Source: an uncultured Muribaculaceae bacterium
GTDB taxonomy: Bacteria > Bacteroidota > Bacteroidia > Bacteroidales > Muribaculaceae
Assembly: GCA_905233915.1 (NCBI GenBank)
Contig: CAJOFM010000003.1
Span: 124,001-188,000, forward strand
DNA: 64,000 bases
Direction of reading: 5' to 3'
Shown here piece after piece: positions 41,349-50,684 of this stretch; within the stretch, counting starts at the first letter, position 1, and each line of letters starts with the position of its first letter. Made by a program: the position numbers and the translations under genes. Under the pieces are notes generated by a model. The model saw only the letters and a program-made list of their open reading frames with translations, was not told the origin of the DNA and made no database searches.

Positions 41349-43915
41349 TTGTCCAGATTATTAATTACCTTGGTGAACTGCTCGCCCAAGCCGATGGTGT
41401 AGCCCTGAGAGCAGAACATCACACGGTTAAAGGTGTCGGCAAGAATAAAGACGGGTAGCTGAGTCTTGCTTTGCAGTTTCATCTCTTGGGCAATCTGCTG
41501 AAGGATGCTGCCGTCAAGGTCGATGCCGTAGATGATGTTGCGGGGCAAGGCGCCAAAGTTCTCCTGACGATATTTCTGCGCCTCCTGCTCATTCTCAAAC
41601 AGCAATACCAAGGGGCGTCCCCACTTGTCGAGGGCATCCTTCATTTGCGCAATGTCACGCATGGCATGATTGGTCGGTTCCCCGCCCACGCCCAGAATAC
41701 CGACGATGAAGTATCCGCGACCCGTTTGAGACAGGATGCTCACAGGGTCACCCGAAATGGGATTTAAGTCGCTGTTGAGGAGCTGGAACTTGGATTCGGA
41801 ATTGAAGTTGCCAATGACAGCCACGATGTCATCGCTCTGGCGCATGGTCAGGTTGATGGTCGTTGTCTCATCGGGCTTTACATTGAAAATGCGGTTAGCA
41901 ACGAGCACTTTGCCGCTGGCGGCACGGGTGCCGCTGGTCAGCATGTAAGTGCCTGCATCGAGTGCTGTGCCATTATTGAACGTGTTGCTCCACGATGACC
42001 CTTGCTCCAAGCCCGAATCTCCCTCGTCGTAGTTCAGCAACTGCGTCGAGCCGTCATCCAGGATGCGAGACAGGCTGAAGTGATGGTAGTATTTAGGATC
42101 GTCGAGGGTTGGGGTGGGGGTATAGCGCAATTTCAGGATGCCTGTCTGGGCATTCTGTTGCTCGATGGCTTCAAAATTGACGTCTTGCCAGTCTCCGTTG
42201 GTGCGGTACTGCACCTTGCCTGTAACGGGATCCATTCGGGACTCGATATCCAGCGAGCGGGCCAGGTCCACAAAGAATATGTCCCTGCCACGGTTGTCGC
42301 TCACGCGTGAACGCCACACGCCCATCGGCGTTTGGGCGATGTGCAAGGCATTCTCTTCGGGGCGTATGTCGATATTGTCATGCACCCAAGCAACCAGCAA
42401 CGACGGATCTTGACGCATCTGCTCGGCAGCGGCGCCAAAGGCATCCTGCAATTCCATCTTGAATGGCGACGTTATCATTTCATATTCAACACGTTGCCCT
42501 AATTGGTTGCTGCGTGCGTTGAAGGCATCCTCGAGGATTGCCATAGGAACATCTCTCATGTCCTTGTCATTTAGACCCTTGAGAATTCCGATTACGCGCT
42601 CCATGTTTTCGCTGTGGTTGGTGGCAAACTCCAGGATAGTAGTCCAGTTGCCACGAGCTTTCACCAGATAATCGGCTATAGCAGGGCATAGTGATTGTGC
42701 TTTCTCGGCAGTAACAAACGTTGCCTCATAAGCCTTGCGGATAGAGTCCTCACGGGCAAAACGCACCTTGTTGGCGGCGGCCATTTCTGGGCTCACGTTA
42801 GGCATCACGGCATGCTCCTGGGGCGGCATGATATCAAAAGTCTCATAGCTGGGTCCGCTCTTGAGGCTGTTGCTGCGGGTGAGCATGATGTCCACCTTGC
42901 CATCTTTGCCAAAGGTGACCTTGCGATATCCGTACCACCCGTCCTTGCTGGCCCACACCAGCATGTCGCCGCGGCCCGCAGTAAGCGAGGTCTTGCCTTT
43001 GGTGTCGGTATATTTGGTGGCGGCAGGATAGAACTCGCCGTAGTTATAGATGCGGAATTCTACCTTAGCGCCCTTAACGGGGTTGCCGATGCGGTCCAGC
43101 ACCTGTACTTGGGTTGATGCGGTGGCGGCATAGTTGCCGATTAGGTTGATTTCAGTGAAGTTGCGGGTGCGCAGCATCACTTCTTCGGGACCGTTATAGT
43201 CACCGAAGGCGCGCGTATGCATCAACAGGGCCCTGGATGCGGGTGCATTGAACCATCCCAGGTCCAAGACTGCCTCGGGCTCACAGGCTCCCATAAAGTG
43301 CCACTTGCCATCGGCCCAGGCCTCGACCCAAGCGTGGTTGTCGTCGGTGTGTGCCCAGCGGGGCGTATACACCTGACGGGCAGGGATGCTGATGGAACGC
43401 AGTGCGGCGACAGTAAATGTGGACTCTTCGCCACAACGGCCGATGGCGGTGTTCATGCAGGCCAGCGGTGACAGTGTGCGGGCATCACTCGGTTGGTAAG
43501 TCACATGCTCGTGGCACCAATGGTTAACCTCAAGAATTGCCTCTTCCATGCTCATCCCTTTCACACGCTCTTTCAATTCCTCGAAGAAGACCGGGCGTGA
43601 CATATCGAGCGCCTCGTTGTTGACGCGCAATGGCAGCACAAAATGCCGCCACAACAGGTCGGGCACCGTTTTACCCCACGGCATCTGTTCCCGGGCCTCT
43701 AGGGTGGCCCTCACGTTATCGAGGTGGAACTGCACAGTGTAGTCTGTTACGTCAGCAAGCGGCATATAAGCATACAGGAATTCCAGCGCTTCCATCTCCC
43801 GCTCATTAACGTTTAGCCCCTTCACATCAGGTTTTCTTAACTCCACTATATTGTCGGCAACAGCATTAAATGCCATTGCGCCGACCATAAGCAACAGAAT
43901 TATTATCTTTTTCAT
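41345..43915 (-). CDS. Secreted transglutaminase-like multidomain protein
   Basis: An 856-residue exported protein (signal peptide MKKIIILLLMVGAMAFNAVA). The transglutaminase-like fold has Cys161 in GRCGEESTF and His194 in DDNHAWVEAW; the third acidic residue probably lies in GACEPE. A carboxypeptidase-regulatory-like beta-sandwich follows (about 275-345), then a long helical and beta region, and a C-terminal thioredoxin-like segment (PLVLLFENEQEAQKY, LPVFILADTFNRV). It may be a protease or peptide ligase acting on cell-envelope proteins. It has its own promoter and is coupled to hydE downstream. Confidence 0.82.
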   Translation of the reverse strand: MKKIIILLLMVGAMAFNAVADNIVELRKPDVKGLNVNEREMEALEFLYAYMPLADVTDYTVQFHLDNVRATLEAREQMPWGKTVPDLLWRHFVLPLRVNNEALDMSRPVFFEELKERVKGMSMEEAILEVNHWCHEHVTYQPSDARTLSPLACMNTAIGRCGEESTFTVAALRSISIPARQVYTPRWAHTDDNHAWVEAWADGKWHFMGACEPEAVLDLGWFNAPASRALLMHTRAFGDYNGPEEVMLRTRNFTEINLIGNYAATASTQVQVLDRIGNPVKGAKVEFRIYNYGEFYPAATKYTDTKGKTSLTAGRGDMLVWASKDGWYGYRKVTFGKDGKVDIMLTRSNSLKSGPSYETFDIMPPQEHAVMPNVSPEMAAANKVRFAREDSIRKAYEATFVTAEKAQSLCPAIADYLVKARGNWTTILEFATNHSENMERVIGILKGLNDKDMRDVPMAILEDAFNARSNQLGQRVEYEMITSPFKMELQDAFGAAAEQMRQDPSLLVAWVHDNIDIRPEENALHIAQTPMGVWRSRVSDNRGRDIFFVDLARSLDIESRMDPVTGKVQYRTNGDWQDVNFEAIEQQNAQTGILKLRYTPTPTLDDPKYYHHFSLSRILDDGSTQLLNYDEGDSGLEQGSSWSNTFNNGTALDAGTYMLTSGTRAASGKVLVANRIFNVKPDETTTINLTMRQSDDIVAVIGNFNSESKFQLLNSDLNPISGDPVSILSQTGRGYFIVGILGVGGEPTNHAMRDIAQMKDALDKWGRPLVLLFENEQEAQKYRQENFGALPRNIIYGIDLDGSILQQIAQEMKLQSKTQLPVFILADTFNRVMFCSQGYTIGLGEQFTKVINNLDK

Positions 43916-43938
43916 GATGCGCTATTTCAGTTTATTTG

Positions 43939-43969
43939 CAAAAGTAGTTAAAATTGCCCGTTTCAACAA
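43939..43969 (-). promoter_or_regulatory. Predicted promoter of the transglutaminase-hydE operon
   Basis: On the minus strand TACTTTTG (43946 to 43939) matches TAnnTTTG, with ATTG (43969 to 43966) 19 bases upstream. Predicted transcription start near 43932, about 16 bases before the ATG at 43915. Confidence 0.55.
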
Positions 43970-43985
43970 TTATTGACGTAATCTA

Positions 43986-44016
43986 TTCGTCATTTGCCTT
44001 TTTTTCAATAACTTTG
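43986..44016 (+). promoter_or_regulatory. Predicted promoter of the dockerin-SUMF1 gene
   Basis: TTCG at 43986-43989 (one mismatch to TTTG), a 19-base spacer and TAACTTTG at 44009-44016 (exact). It is divergent from the transglutaminase promoter in the same 142-base gap. Start of transcription near 44023, 35 bases before the ATG. Confidence 0.55.
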
Positions 44017-44057
44017 TACAATACTAAACATGTGGTTCTTCAAATGCTTTTTTCAAG

Positions 44058-45035
44058 ATGGAAAATCAAATTAAATACCCAAAATTCTTTTTGTTGTCAT
44101 TGGTGATGCTTATCTCGTTATCGATGACAGCAATGGCTACGTCAGACAAGATGGGCGATGTCGATGACAATGGTTTTGTAAACGTGGCCGATGTGACCTT
44201 GCTGATTTCCCATGTCCTTGGCAATGAATGCGATATTAACGAGTGGGCTGCCGATATCAATGCCGATGGGCTACTCAATGTCGCTGACGTGACTGGAATC
44301 ATTCGGATGATTCTTGACCCAGGTTCTCAGATTGATAAAGTCACCATAACAGCCAATGGGGTTTCATTCACGATGGTGTATGTGCCTGGTGGCACGTTCA
44401 TGATGGGATCCACGCCCGCAACCGATCCTGATGCCTACCGCAACGAGAGTCCTGTTCATGAGGTGACCGTCTGGAGCTACTATATTGCCGAGACCGAGGT
44501 GACACAGGAACTATGGCAGGCGGTGATGGGCAACAACCCCAGCAAGTGTCAGGGCGACCCAAGACGTCCTGTTGAGAATGTGACGCTGTTTCAGTGCGTG
44601 CGTTTTGTGGACAAGCTGAGCGCACTCACTGGCAAGGTTTTCCGTTTGCCCACCGAGGCCGAATGGGAATACGCTGCTCGTGGTGCCGGCTATAGCCGTG
44701 GCTTTAGGTTTGCTGGGAGTGCCGATGTCGACTTGGTCGCATGGTACTATGAGAATGCGCTGGATAGCCCGCATCCCGTTGGATTAAAACAGCCTAATGA
44801 AATAGGCCTCTATGACATGAGCGGCAACGTCTTTGAGTGGTGCCAGGATTTTTACAGCAGCTACGATGGGGAGCCCGCAGTCAATCCCATTGGACCCGAG
44901 TCGGGTTCTGACAACATTATCCGTGGTGGGTCTTGGGGTTCCATGGCCCCTTTGTGCAGGGTCTCTTTTCGTGGCATGATGCCTCCATCTGAGTCGACAG
45001 GCTATGTGGGCTTGAGGTTGGCGATGAACTATTGA
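44058..45035 (+). CDS. Secreted dockerin-SUMF1 (FGE-fold) protein
   Basis: A 325-residue exported protein. A hydrophobic signal peptide (about 10-27) is followed by a dockerin type I pair of calcium-binding repeats (MGDVDDNGFVNVADVTLLI and ADINADGLLNVADVTGII, about 32-92). A SUMF1/FGE domain follows from about 105 (MVYVPGGTFMMGS, AETEVTQELWQAVMG, RLPTEAEWEYAARG, GLYDMSGNVFEWC, IIRGGSWG). Of the paired copper-binding cysteines of genuine formylglycine-generating enzymes, only one is kept (LCRVSFRG), so sulfatase activation is unlikely; an adhesive or binding role is possible. No cohesin was seen. Confidence 0.88.
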   Translation: MENQIKYPKFFLLSLVMLISLSMTAMATSDKMGDVDDNGFVNVADVTLLISHVLGNECDINEWAADINADGLLNVADVTGIIRMILDPGSQIDKVTITANGVSFTMVYVPGGTFMMGSTPATDPDAYRNESPVHEVTVWSYYIAETEVTQELWQAVMGNNPSKCQGDPRRPVENVTLFQCVRFVDKLSALTGKVFRLPTEAEWEYAARGAGYSRGFRFAGSADVDLVAWYYENALDSPHPVGLKQPNEIGLYDMSGNVFEWCQDFYSSYDGEPAVNPIGPESGSDNIIRGGSWGSMAPLCRVSFRGMMPPSESTGYVGLRLAMNY

Positions 45036-45179
45036 TATTGGTTAGTCATTGTCTTCAAATGATGTGTTGACTGTGCACCGTGTGTTGCCGTGTTAACAAG
45101 TTTTTTGTTTTTTTCTTATGATCACCTGTTATAGAACCGCGGGATTTTTGCTAATTTCGCACATCTTTTTGAACCTTTA

Positions 45180-45842
45180 ATGACCAAAATGAAAAAATTA
45201 GATACTTTGCTTGCCGAGAAACTGATGCAGATCAGTGCCATCAAATTGCAGCCCGATAGTCCGTTTGCTTGGGCCACGGGTTGGAACTCTCCCATTTACA
45301 CCGACTTGAGAATGACGTTGTCCTATCCCGAGGTGCGCAACCTCATCAAGGTGGAGATGGCACGACTCATCATGGAGAATTTTGGCGACACCGAGGTGGT
45401 TGCCGGCATTGCCACTGGCGCCATTGCTCATGGTGCGCTGGTTGCCGACTCATTGGCCATGCCGTTTGTCTATGTGCGCTCGACGCCTAAAGACCATGGC
45501 CTTGAGAATCTGATTGAAGGTGACATCAAGCCTGGGCAGAAAGTTGTTCTCATTGAGGATCAGCTCTCTACTGGCAATAATTGCATGAAATGCCTGAACA
45601 CAGTGCGTGAGGCTGGCGGTATCGTGCTTGGTGTGATTGTCATCTTCGACTACCAGTTCTCTCGTGCTTCCAAGGCGCTCAGACGTGCCAAGCTACCTGT
45701 TATCACGCTCACCAACTTTGACACAATGATTGATGTGGCGATGGATAGCGGCAATTTGTCACAGGCCGATGCCGACACCCTGCAGCAATGGCATAGTGAT
45801 CCCGAGAATTGGACGCCACTGGGCTTTGATACAGTCGATTAA
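45180..45842 (+). CDS. pyrE: Orotate phosphoribosyltransferase
   Basis: Joins orotate and PRPP to form OMP in pyrimidine synthesis. The 220-residue protein shows FAWATGWNSPIYTDLR near the N-terminus, GIATGAIAHG, VRSTPKDHG (catalytic loop with lysine) and the PRPP-binding motif VVLIEDQLSTGNN. ATG 45180 is used; ATG 45189 is possible. A weak promoter-like TAATTTCG is at 45152-45159. It is 31 bases from the small SRPBCC-like gene, a pairing I believe is common in Bacteroidales. Confidence 0.95.
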   Translation: MTKMKKLDTLLAEKLMQISAIKLQPDSPFAWATGWNSPIYTDLRMTLSYPEVRNLIKVEMARLIMENFGDTEVVAGIATGAIAHGALVADSLAMPFVYVRSTPKDHGLENLIEGDIKPGQKVVLIEDQLSTGNNCMKCLNTVREAGGIVLGVIVIFDYQFSRASKALRRAKLPVITLTNFDTMIDVAMDSGNLSQADADTLQQWHSDPENWTPLGFDTVD

Positions 45843-45873
45843 TTTTTCTAACCTCTCATATATTTTATTCTAA

Positions 45874-46317
45874 ATGGAATCATTCAAGAGCAATCCGCAC
45901 GCCATAGCTTGTGACGCTGCGACTATTTATAGCAAACTCACTAATCCCTCGCTTATTAAGAACCAGATTGATGCCCATGCCGACAAAATCGATGGCGAGG
46001 CTAGGCAGCATCTCGATACCGTTAAGTTCACCGAGGACTCCATCGCCATCCAGTCGCCGATGGGCGAGGTGACGCTTGCCCTTGACCATGAGAACAGCGT
46101 GGAAGGTAGGCGTGTGGTATATACGGCAACATCATCGCCCGTGCCCATCAGCATGGTCATTAATCTTGAGCCGCAGTCCGATGAGACCACGATGAGTACC
46201 GCCGAGTTGCAGCTTGAATTGCCATTCTTCCTGCGCAAGATGGTGGAAGGACAGTTGCAGGAGGGGGCAAATCGCTTCGGCGAGTTGCTGACCCACATTC
46301 CCTTTGACAGACTCTAA
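45874..46317 (+). CDS. Small SRPBCC-like protein of unknown function
   Basis: A 147-residue soluble protein. The pattern of an N-terminal strand (FKSNPHAIACDAATIYSKLTN), two amphipathic helices, central antiparallel strands and a long C-terminal helix (RKMVEGQLQEGANRFGELL) fits a START/polyketide-cyclase (SRPBCC) hydrophobic-pocket fold. No catalytic residue is evident. It follows pyrE closely and precedes a GHL10 gene by 17 bases, so all three may be on one mRNA. The role is not recognised. Confidence 0.75.
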   Translation: MESFKSNPHAIACDAATIYSKLTNPSLIKNQIDAHADKIDGEARQHLDTVKFTEDSIAIQSPMGEVTLALDHENSVEGRRVVYTATSSPVPISMVINLEPQSDETTMSTAELQLELPFFLRKMVEGQLQEGANRFGELLTHIPFDRL

Positions 46318-46334
46318 CCAAATTTCGTAGCACT

Positions 46335-48893
46335 ATGAAACGATATATTACAATAATGCTCGTGGCGTTGCTGCTTTCGGGCCTGTTGACGTGTGCATGG
46401 GCCTATGGTCAGCCCAAGCGTGAGTTCCGTTCGGCTTGGATTGCCACGGTCTGGTGTCTGGACTGGCCCTCGCAGGGTGCAGGGGCCGATGTTCAGAAGG
46501 CTCAGATGGACCGTTTGCTCGATTCATTGCAGGTCAATAACTTCAATGCTGTCAATTTCCAGGTGCGCTCGATGTGCGATGCGATGTATCAGTCGAGCTT
46601 TGAGCCCTGGTCGAGTTACTTGACGGGAACGCGTGGGCAGTATCCTGGCTTTGACCCGTTGCAGTATGTGGTCGAGGGTTGCCACAAGCGCGGCATGGAG
46701 TGTCATGCTTGGGTGAATCCCTATCGATGGAGCACGGGCACCAACTGGAATACCGCCCAAGACCAGGAACTAAAGAACGATGGCTGGTTGCTCACCTACG
46801 GCACGACCGTCATCCTTGACCCGGGACAGCAGCGTACCATCGACCGTATCGTTGCCGTGTGCAAGGAGATTATTACCAATTATGATGTTGACGGCATCTT
46901 GTATGACGACTACTTCTATCCCAGCGGTATTCCAGCCAACTCTACAGCGCAGGACTATGGCGAGTGGCAATCATCGGGCACATCGCTCTCGTTTTGCGAC
47001 TGGCGTCGTGACAATGTCAACCGCATGGTTCAGGCTGTGTATGACATGATTCAGGAGACCCGTCCCGAGGTTCGTTACGGTATTTCACCGGCTGGTGTCG
47101 CCGCCTCGAGTTCGGCTGTGGCTAACATGCATGGTGTGGATCCTTGCCCCACAGGCAGCGACTGGCAGTATAACAGCATCTTCAGTGACCCGCTGGCATG
47201 GCTCGAAGCCCAGAGTATCGACTACATCTCGCCCCAGGTCTATTGGCCCTTTGGACACAGCACCAACGATTACGGCCAGATTACTGGCTGGTGGGGCCAG
47301 ATTGCCGATCATTTCGGCCGTCAGGTCTATATATCCTCATCAATATCGGGGTTGACCAGCTCATCGACTGCGGTGCAGTACAAGGAATATGCCAATGAGG
47401 TGGAATTCAACCGCACATCATCTGTTGACGGTAACCCCGGCTGTATCTTCTACTCGTGCAAGTACCTGTATGCGCTCAACAGCAACACGTTGGCCCATTA
47501 TCTCAAAAATACCGTGTTTACTCGTCCCGCCCTGCCGCCCCCCATGCCATGGAAGGAGGGTTATAATCCAGGCGTTGTTCAGAATTTGCAGCGCTTGGGA
47601 GACGTTCTCAGCTGGGACGGATATGATAACGTTCGCTACACGGTATATGCTTTTCCCATTACGATGAACACATCGACCTTTGCCGGCCAGATCGACTACT
47701 TGTTAGGCATGACCTATGGCTCGTCCTATGATATCCCGGAACAATATCGCCAGGGTTATCAGTTTGCCGTGTGCGTGCTTGACCGCGTGGGTAACGAGTG
47801 GGAACCTGCATTCTTGAGTGTGGAGCTTGAACAGCTTGATGATCCTGTCTTGATTTCTCCCGAGGCTGGAGCCACTGTCGATGCTCCGTTCAGTTTCACC
47901 TGGCACAAGGTGGATGGCGCTTCCCGCTATGTCGTGGAACTGTCCGCCACCCCCGAGTTCGACAATGTGTTAGAGCGTGTTACCGTGACCGACACTGCCG
48001 TCATCATGATGCACTTCAATAAACTCACCCACGGCAAGACGCAGTACTGGCGTGTGCAGTCCTGTTCCGACAGTTGCTACAGCGGTGTGAGCGAGGTGCG
48101 TGCCTTCACGCCCATGTTGCTTACCATCACTGACCCGGCCGATGGCAGCCAAGACCTTGACGTGCCGGTTACCGTTAAATGGTACACCTGCGGCAGCAGT
48201 AATGATGCCTACCTGTATATATCGAGTGACGACATGTTCCAATCCGTCATCTATCAGGGAACTTCGTCAACGGGAGAACTCCAGATTCCTGATGACTTGT
48301 TGGAACCTGGTAACACTTATTTCGTGCGTGTGCTATTGCCTGCCGATGGGGTGACAATGACCAGCAACACCGTGCGTTTTTCGGTGGCTCATTCAGCAGC
48401 CTATTTTGTTGTGCCCATCGATGGCGGTGTGCTGAATATGGGTGAACACATCACGCTGAAGCCTCAAAGTTGGGCGACCTCCTACGTCATCGAGGTATCC
48501 AACAGCGCGACTACTTGGGGCCGCACCCGTTTCATCGAGACATTGAAAGATGGTCAGTATCAGACCACCTTGCCCGCCGAGAGTATAAAGGTCAATGGCA
48601 AACTCATGGTTGACGGTTCGACCTATTACGCTCGCTGCAAGACCAGTTACCTCGACTTTGATGGTAACGCTCACACCACGCCCTATGGACCTATCATCAG
48701 CTTTGTTTATAAGGAGAAGGCTGCGTTGCCCGGTGATGTTAATGGTGACGGAGAGATCAATATTGCCGACGTCAACGTTCTCATCGACATGATCCTTGGT
48801 GGTGACTGCAATGAAATTGGCGACGTCAATGGTGACAACGAAGTTAATGTCGCCGACGTTAACGCCCTCATTAATATCATTTTAACAGCATAA
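46335..48893 (+). CDS. GHL10-family protein 2 with C-terminal dockerin
   Basis: An 852-residue secreted protein: signal peptide, then a GHL10 TIM-barrel domain (about 28-380) with REFRSAWIATVWCLDWPS, FNAVNFQVRSMCDAMY, HAWVNPYRWSTG, DVDGILYDDYFYPSG and DYISPQVYWPF. Several fibronectin/Ig-like modules follow (about 400-780; SPEAGATVDAPFSFTW, TDPADGSQDLDVPVTV). The C-terminal dockerin type I has two DVNGDxEINIADVN-type repeats (about 788-852). The dockerin suggests docking to a cohesin-like partner or calcium-stabilised display. The catalytic domain is related to the protein at 38060, which lacks these extensions. Confidence 0.9.
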   Translation: MKRYITIMLVALLLSGLLTCAWAYGQPKREFRSAWIATVWCLDWPSQGAGADVQKAQMDRLLDSLQVNNFNAVNFQVRSMCDAMYQSSFEPWSSYLTGTRGQYPGFDPLQYVVEGCHKRGMECHAWVNPYRWSTGTNWNTAQDQELKNDGWLLTYGTTVILDPGQQRTIDRIVAVCKEIITNYDVDGILYDDYFYPSGIPANSTAQDYGEWQSSGTSLSFCDWRRDNVNRMVQAVYDMIQETRPEVRYGISPAGVAASSSAVANMHGVDPCPTGSDWQYNSIFSDPLAWLEAQSIDYISPQVYWPFGHSTNDYGQITGWWGQIADHFGRQVYISSSISGLTSSSTAVQYKEYANEVEFNRTSSVDGNPGCIFYSCKYLYALNSNTLAHYLKNTVFTRPALPPPMPWKEGYNPGVVQNLQRLGDVLSWDGYDNVRYTVYAFPITMNTSTFAGQIDYLLGMTYGSSYDIPEQYRQGYQFAVCVLDRVGNEWEPAFLSVELEQLDDPVLISPEAGATVDAPFSFTWHKVDGASRYVVELSATPEFDNVLERVTVTDTAVIMMHFNKLTHGKTQYWRVQSCSDSCYSGVSEVRAFTPMLLTITDPADGSQDLDVPVTVKWYTCGSSNDAYLYISSDDMFQSVIYQGTSSTGELQIPDDLLEPGNTYFVRVLLPADGVTMTSNTVRFSVAHSAAYFVVPIDGGVLNMGEHITLKPQSWATSYVIEVSNSATTWGRTRFIETLKDGQYQTTLPAESIKVNGKLMVDGSTYYARCKTSYLDFDGNAHTTPYGPIISFVYKEKAALPGDVNGDGEINIADVNVLIDMILGGDCNEIGDVNGDNEVNVADVNALINIILTA

Positions 48894-48932
48894 GGGTGAT
48901 TTTGAGCTGAAATTTTTGTCACATGTCAAGTA

Positions 48933-48953
48933 GTGCAAGGCATCGCCTTGCAC
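48933..48953. terminator. Short hairpin between convergent genes
   Basis: A perfect 9-bp stem (48933-48941 with 48945-48953) with a 3-base loop lies between the GHL10-2 stop at 48893 and the stop of the symporter gene at 48961. The flanking T-runs are weak, so termination efficiency is uncertain. Confidence 0.6.
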
Positions 48954-48960
48954 CCGTTTG

Positions 48961-50466
48961 TCATGCCTTTTCGGCGTTTTTCTTGCCGGTAATCAGGAGG
49001 ATGGCAAGGGAGACGGCGAGCCCGTAATAGACAGCATCGCCTGGCAGGGAGGCTGCGTTGGCAAGCAACATGGCAGCGACGCCCACGGGCATGGAAAGAA
49101 GGATAATGCTGGACTTGAAACGCCCGGGATACCACAAGGCAAAACTCAGTGGGAGCAGGATGGCGGCAGCGCGCAGGCCTAAGGACAGGAAACCCAGGTC
49201 GTTGATGAAACTGCTCTTGAAGATAAAGGTGGCTATCACAGCCGCAGTAAGGATGCCGATGATGGACAGGCGGGTCTGGGCGAGTGGTGACAGGGGAGAA
49301 GACGTCATGCCCATGCGGCGCTTGAAGTTACCATACACGTCACGCACCAGAATGGTGGCGGCACCCAACGACAAGCCACTGCCGCACCCCAGGATATTGA
49401 TGAGCATGGTACCGAGCATCAGGCCGCCCAACCATGCTGGCATGTGACCGAGGATAAAGGCGGGAAATGCCTGTGCCGAGTTTTCGATAACGCCAATCCC
49501 CGCAGGCAGGGACTCGCTTGCTGCTTGCAGTGCCTTGAGTTCGTCGGCTGTGACATAATGACCGCGCATATAGATGCCCACAAGGGTGCAGGCGGCACCG
49601 ATGATGGGCATGAACAACGAGCACAGCAAGGCTCCGCGACGGGCCTTGGCCGTGCTGGCTGCTGACCAGATGCATTGGGCGTAACTCTGGGTACAAACGA
49701 CACCCAGGACGAGCGACAGACAACCGCCCAAGTCCTTAAATGCACCGCGTGCGAACGGACTGCCATAACGGTGATGGATGCTCTCGATATCGGTCAAGTC
49801 ATTGAACTGGGCGAGGGCAGGGGAGTGATAGATCGTGTCAACCCCGTCGCGCAGCCCCGACCAGCCGCCTGCCACATGCCAAACCACGATGCCAGCTATA
49901 ATCGAACACAGATAGAGCAGTATTAATTTGACGATTCCGGCCACTCCGGCGCTGCGGATACCGCCATAAAGCACCATCAGCATGATAAGCACGGCACCCG
50001 TGATAGAAGCCCATACTGTGGTCATGCCGAACAGGCTGCCAATCATCGCCGATGACGACAACACCTGCGACATAATGCTGATGAAAATACCAATCAGAAA
50101 CAGAATTGAACCTATGGTCTCGGCTTTGCGGCCATACTCACGACTGACAACCTCAAGCAGGGTTGTGCACCCGCTGCGTCGCAATGGACCGGTATAAAAC
50201 AGTCCTAATACCAGAGATCCCAGCCCGGCACCGATAGTGAACCACCATGCCGACATACCGTAACAAAACGCCAACTGCGCCGTGCCGATGGTGGATTGCC
50301 CCCCGGCCAATGTGCCCAACAAGGCGCCGCACACCATCCAACTACCGGCGCGTCCGCCAGTGGTGAACGTGTGCTCGTCTTTCACGTTGCGGCCGGCTAG
50401 CCAACTCAATGCCAGCAGCAACGCTACGGTCAGCAGGACCCCGATGAGATGCACGATAGAAACCAT
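48961..50466 (-). CDS. Sodium:solute symporter family transporter
   Basis: A 501-residue polytopic protein with about 13 membrane helices and the SSF (solute:sodium symporter) pattern. GRNVKDEHTFTTGGRAGSW lies after the first helix, followed by LLGTLAGGQSTIGTAQLAF, FLIGIFISIMSQVLSSSAMIG and SYAQCIWSAASTAKARRGAL. The substrate cannot be deduced (family substrates include sugars, amino acids, nucleosides and vitamins). Monocistronic on the minus strand with a promoter-like element at 50544. Confidence 0.88.
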   Translation of the reverse strand: MVSIVHLIGVLLTVALLLALSWLAGRNVKDEHTFTTGGRAGSWMVCGALLGTLAGGQSTIGTAQLAFCYGMSAWWFTIGAGLGSLVLGLFYTGPLRRSGCTTLLEVVSREYGRKAETIGSILFLIGIFISIMSQVLSSSAMIGSLFGMTTVWASITGAVLIMLMVLYGGIRSAGVAGIVKLILLYLCSIIAGIVVWHVAGGWSGLRDGVDTIYHSPALAQFNDLTDIESIHHRYGSPFARGAFKDLGGCLSLVLGVVCTQSYAQCIWSAASTAKARRGALLCSLFMPIIGAACTLVGIYMRGHYVTADELKALQAASESLPAGIGVIENSAQAFPAFILGHMPAWLGGLMLGTMLINILGCGSGLSLGAATILVRDVYGNFKRRMGMTSSPLSPLAQTRLSIIGILTAAVIATFIFKSSFINDLGFLSLGLRAAAILLPLSFALWYPGRFKSSIILLSMPVGVAAMLLANAASLPGDAVYYGLAVSLAILLITGKKNAEKA

Positions 50467-50543
50467 GTTGCAAATGTGTTGTCATGAGCAACTTGTGGCA
50501 TGTTGAGCACCATCGGTTACTCCCTCTTTGACAACTTTGGCTG

Positions 50544-50551
50544 CAAAGATA
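50544..50551 (-). promoter_or_regulatory. Predicted -7 box for the symporter gene
   Basis: On the minus strand TATCTTTG (50551 to 50544) matches the consensus exactly. A TTTG complement at 50575-50578 gives a 23-base spacer, slightly long. Transcription would start near 50537. Confidence 0.45.
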
Positions 50552-50628
50552 CGGTAAAATTTGTTCAAAATGGGCAAATTGTTAATAACTATTGCACTAA
50601 AATGTTTTTTATTTGTTTAAAATAAGTG

Positions 50629-50636
50629 TAATTTTG
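50629..50636 (+). promoter_or_regulatory. Predicted -7 box for the dockerin-VWA-SUMF1 gene
   Basis: TAATTTTG matches the -7 consensus exactly. No well-spaced -33 box is clear, although the upstream stretch is T-rich. It lies 49 bases before the ATG at 50685 that begins the reconstructed signal peptide, supporting that ATG as the ancestral start. Confidence 0.45.
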
Positions 50637-50684
50637 TAGGTTGATTTTTGTGCGGAAAATAAATTAACTAAAACATAATTGAAT

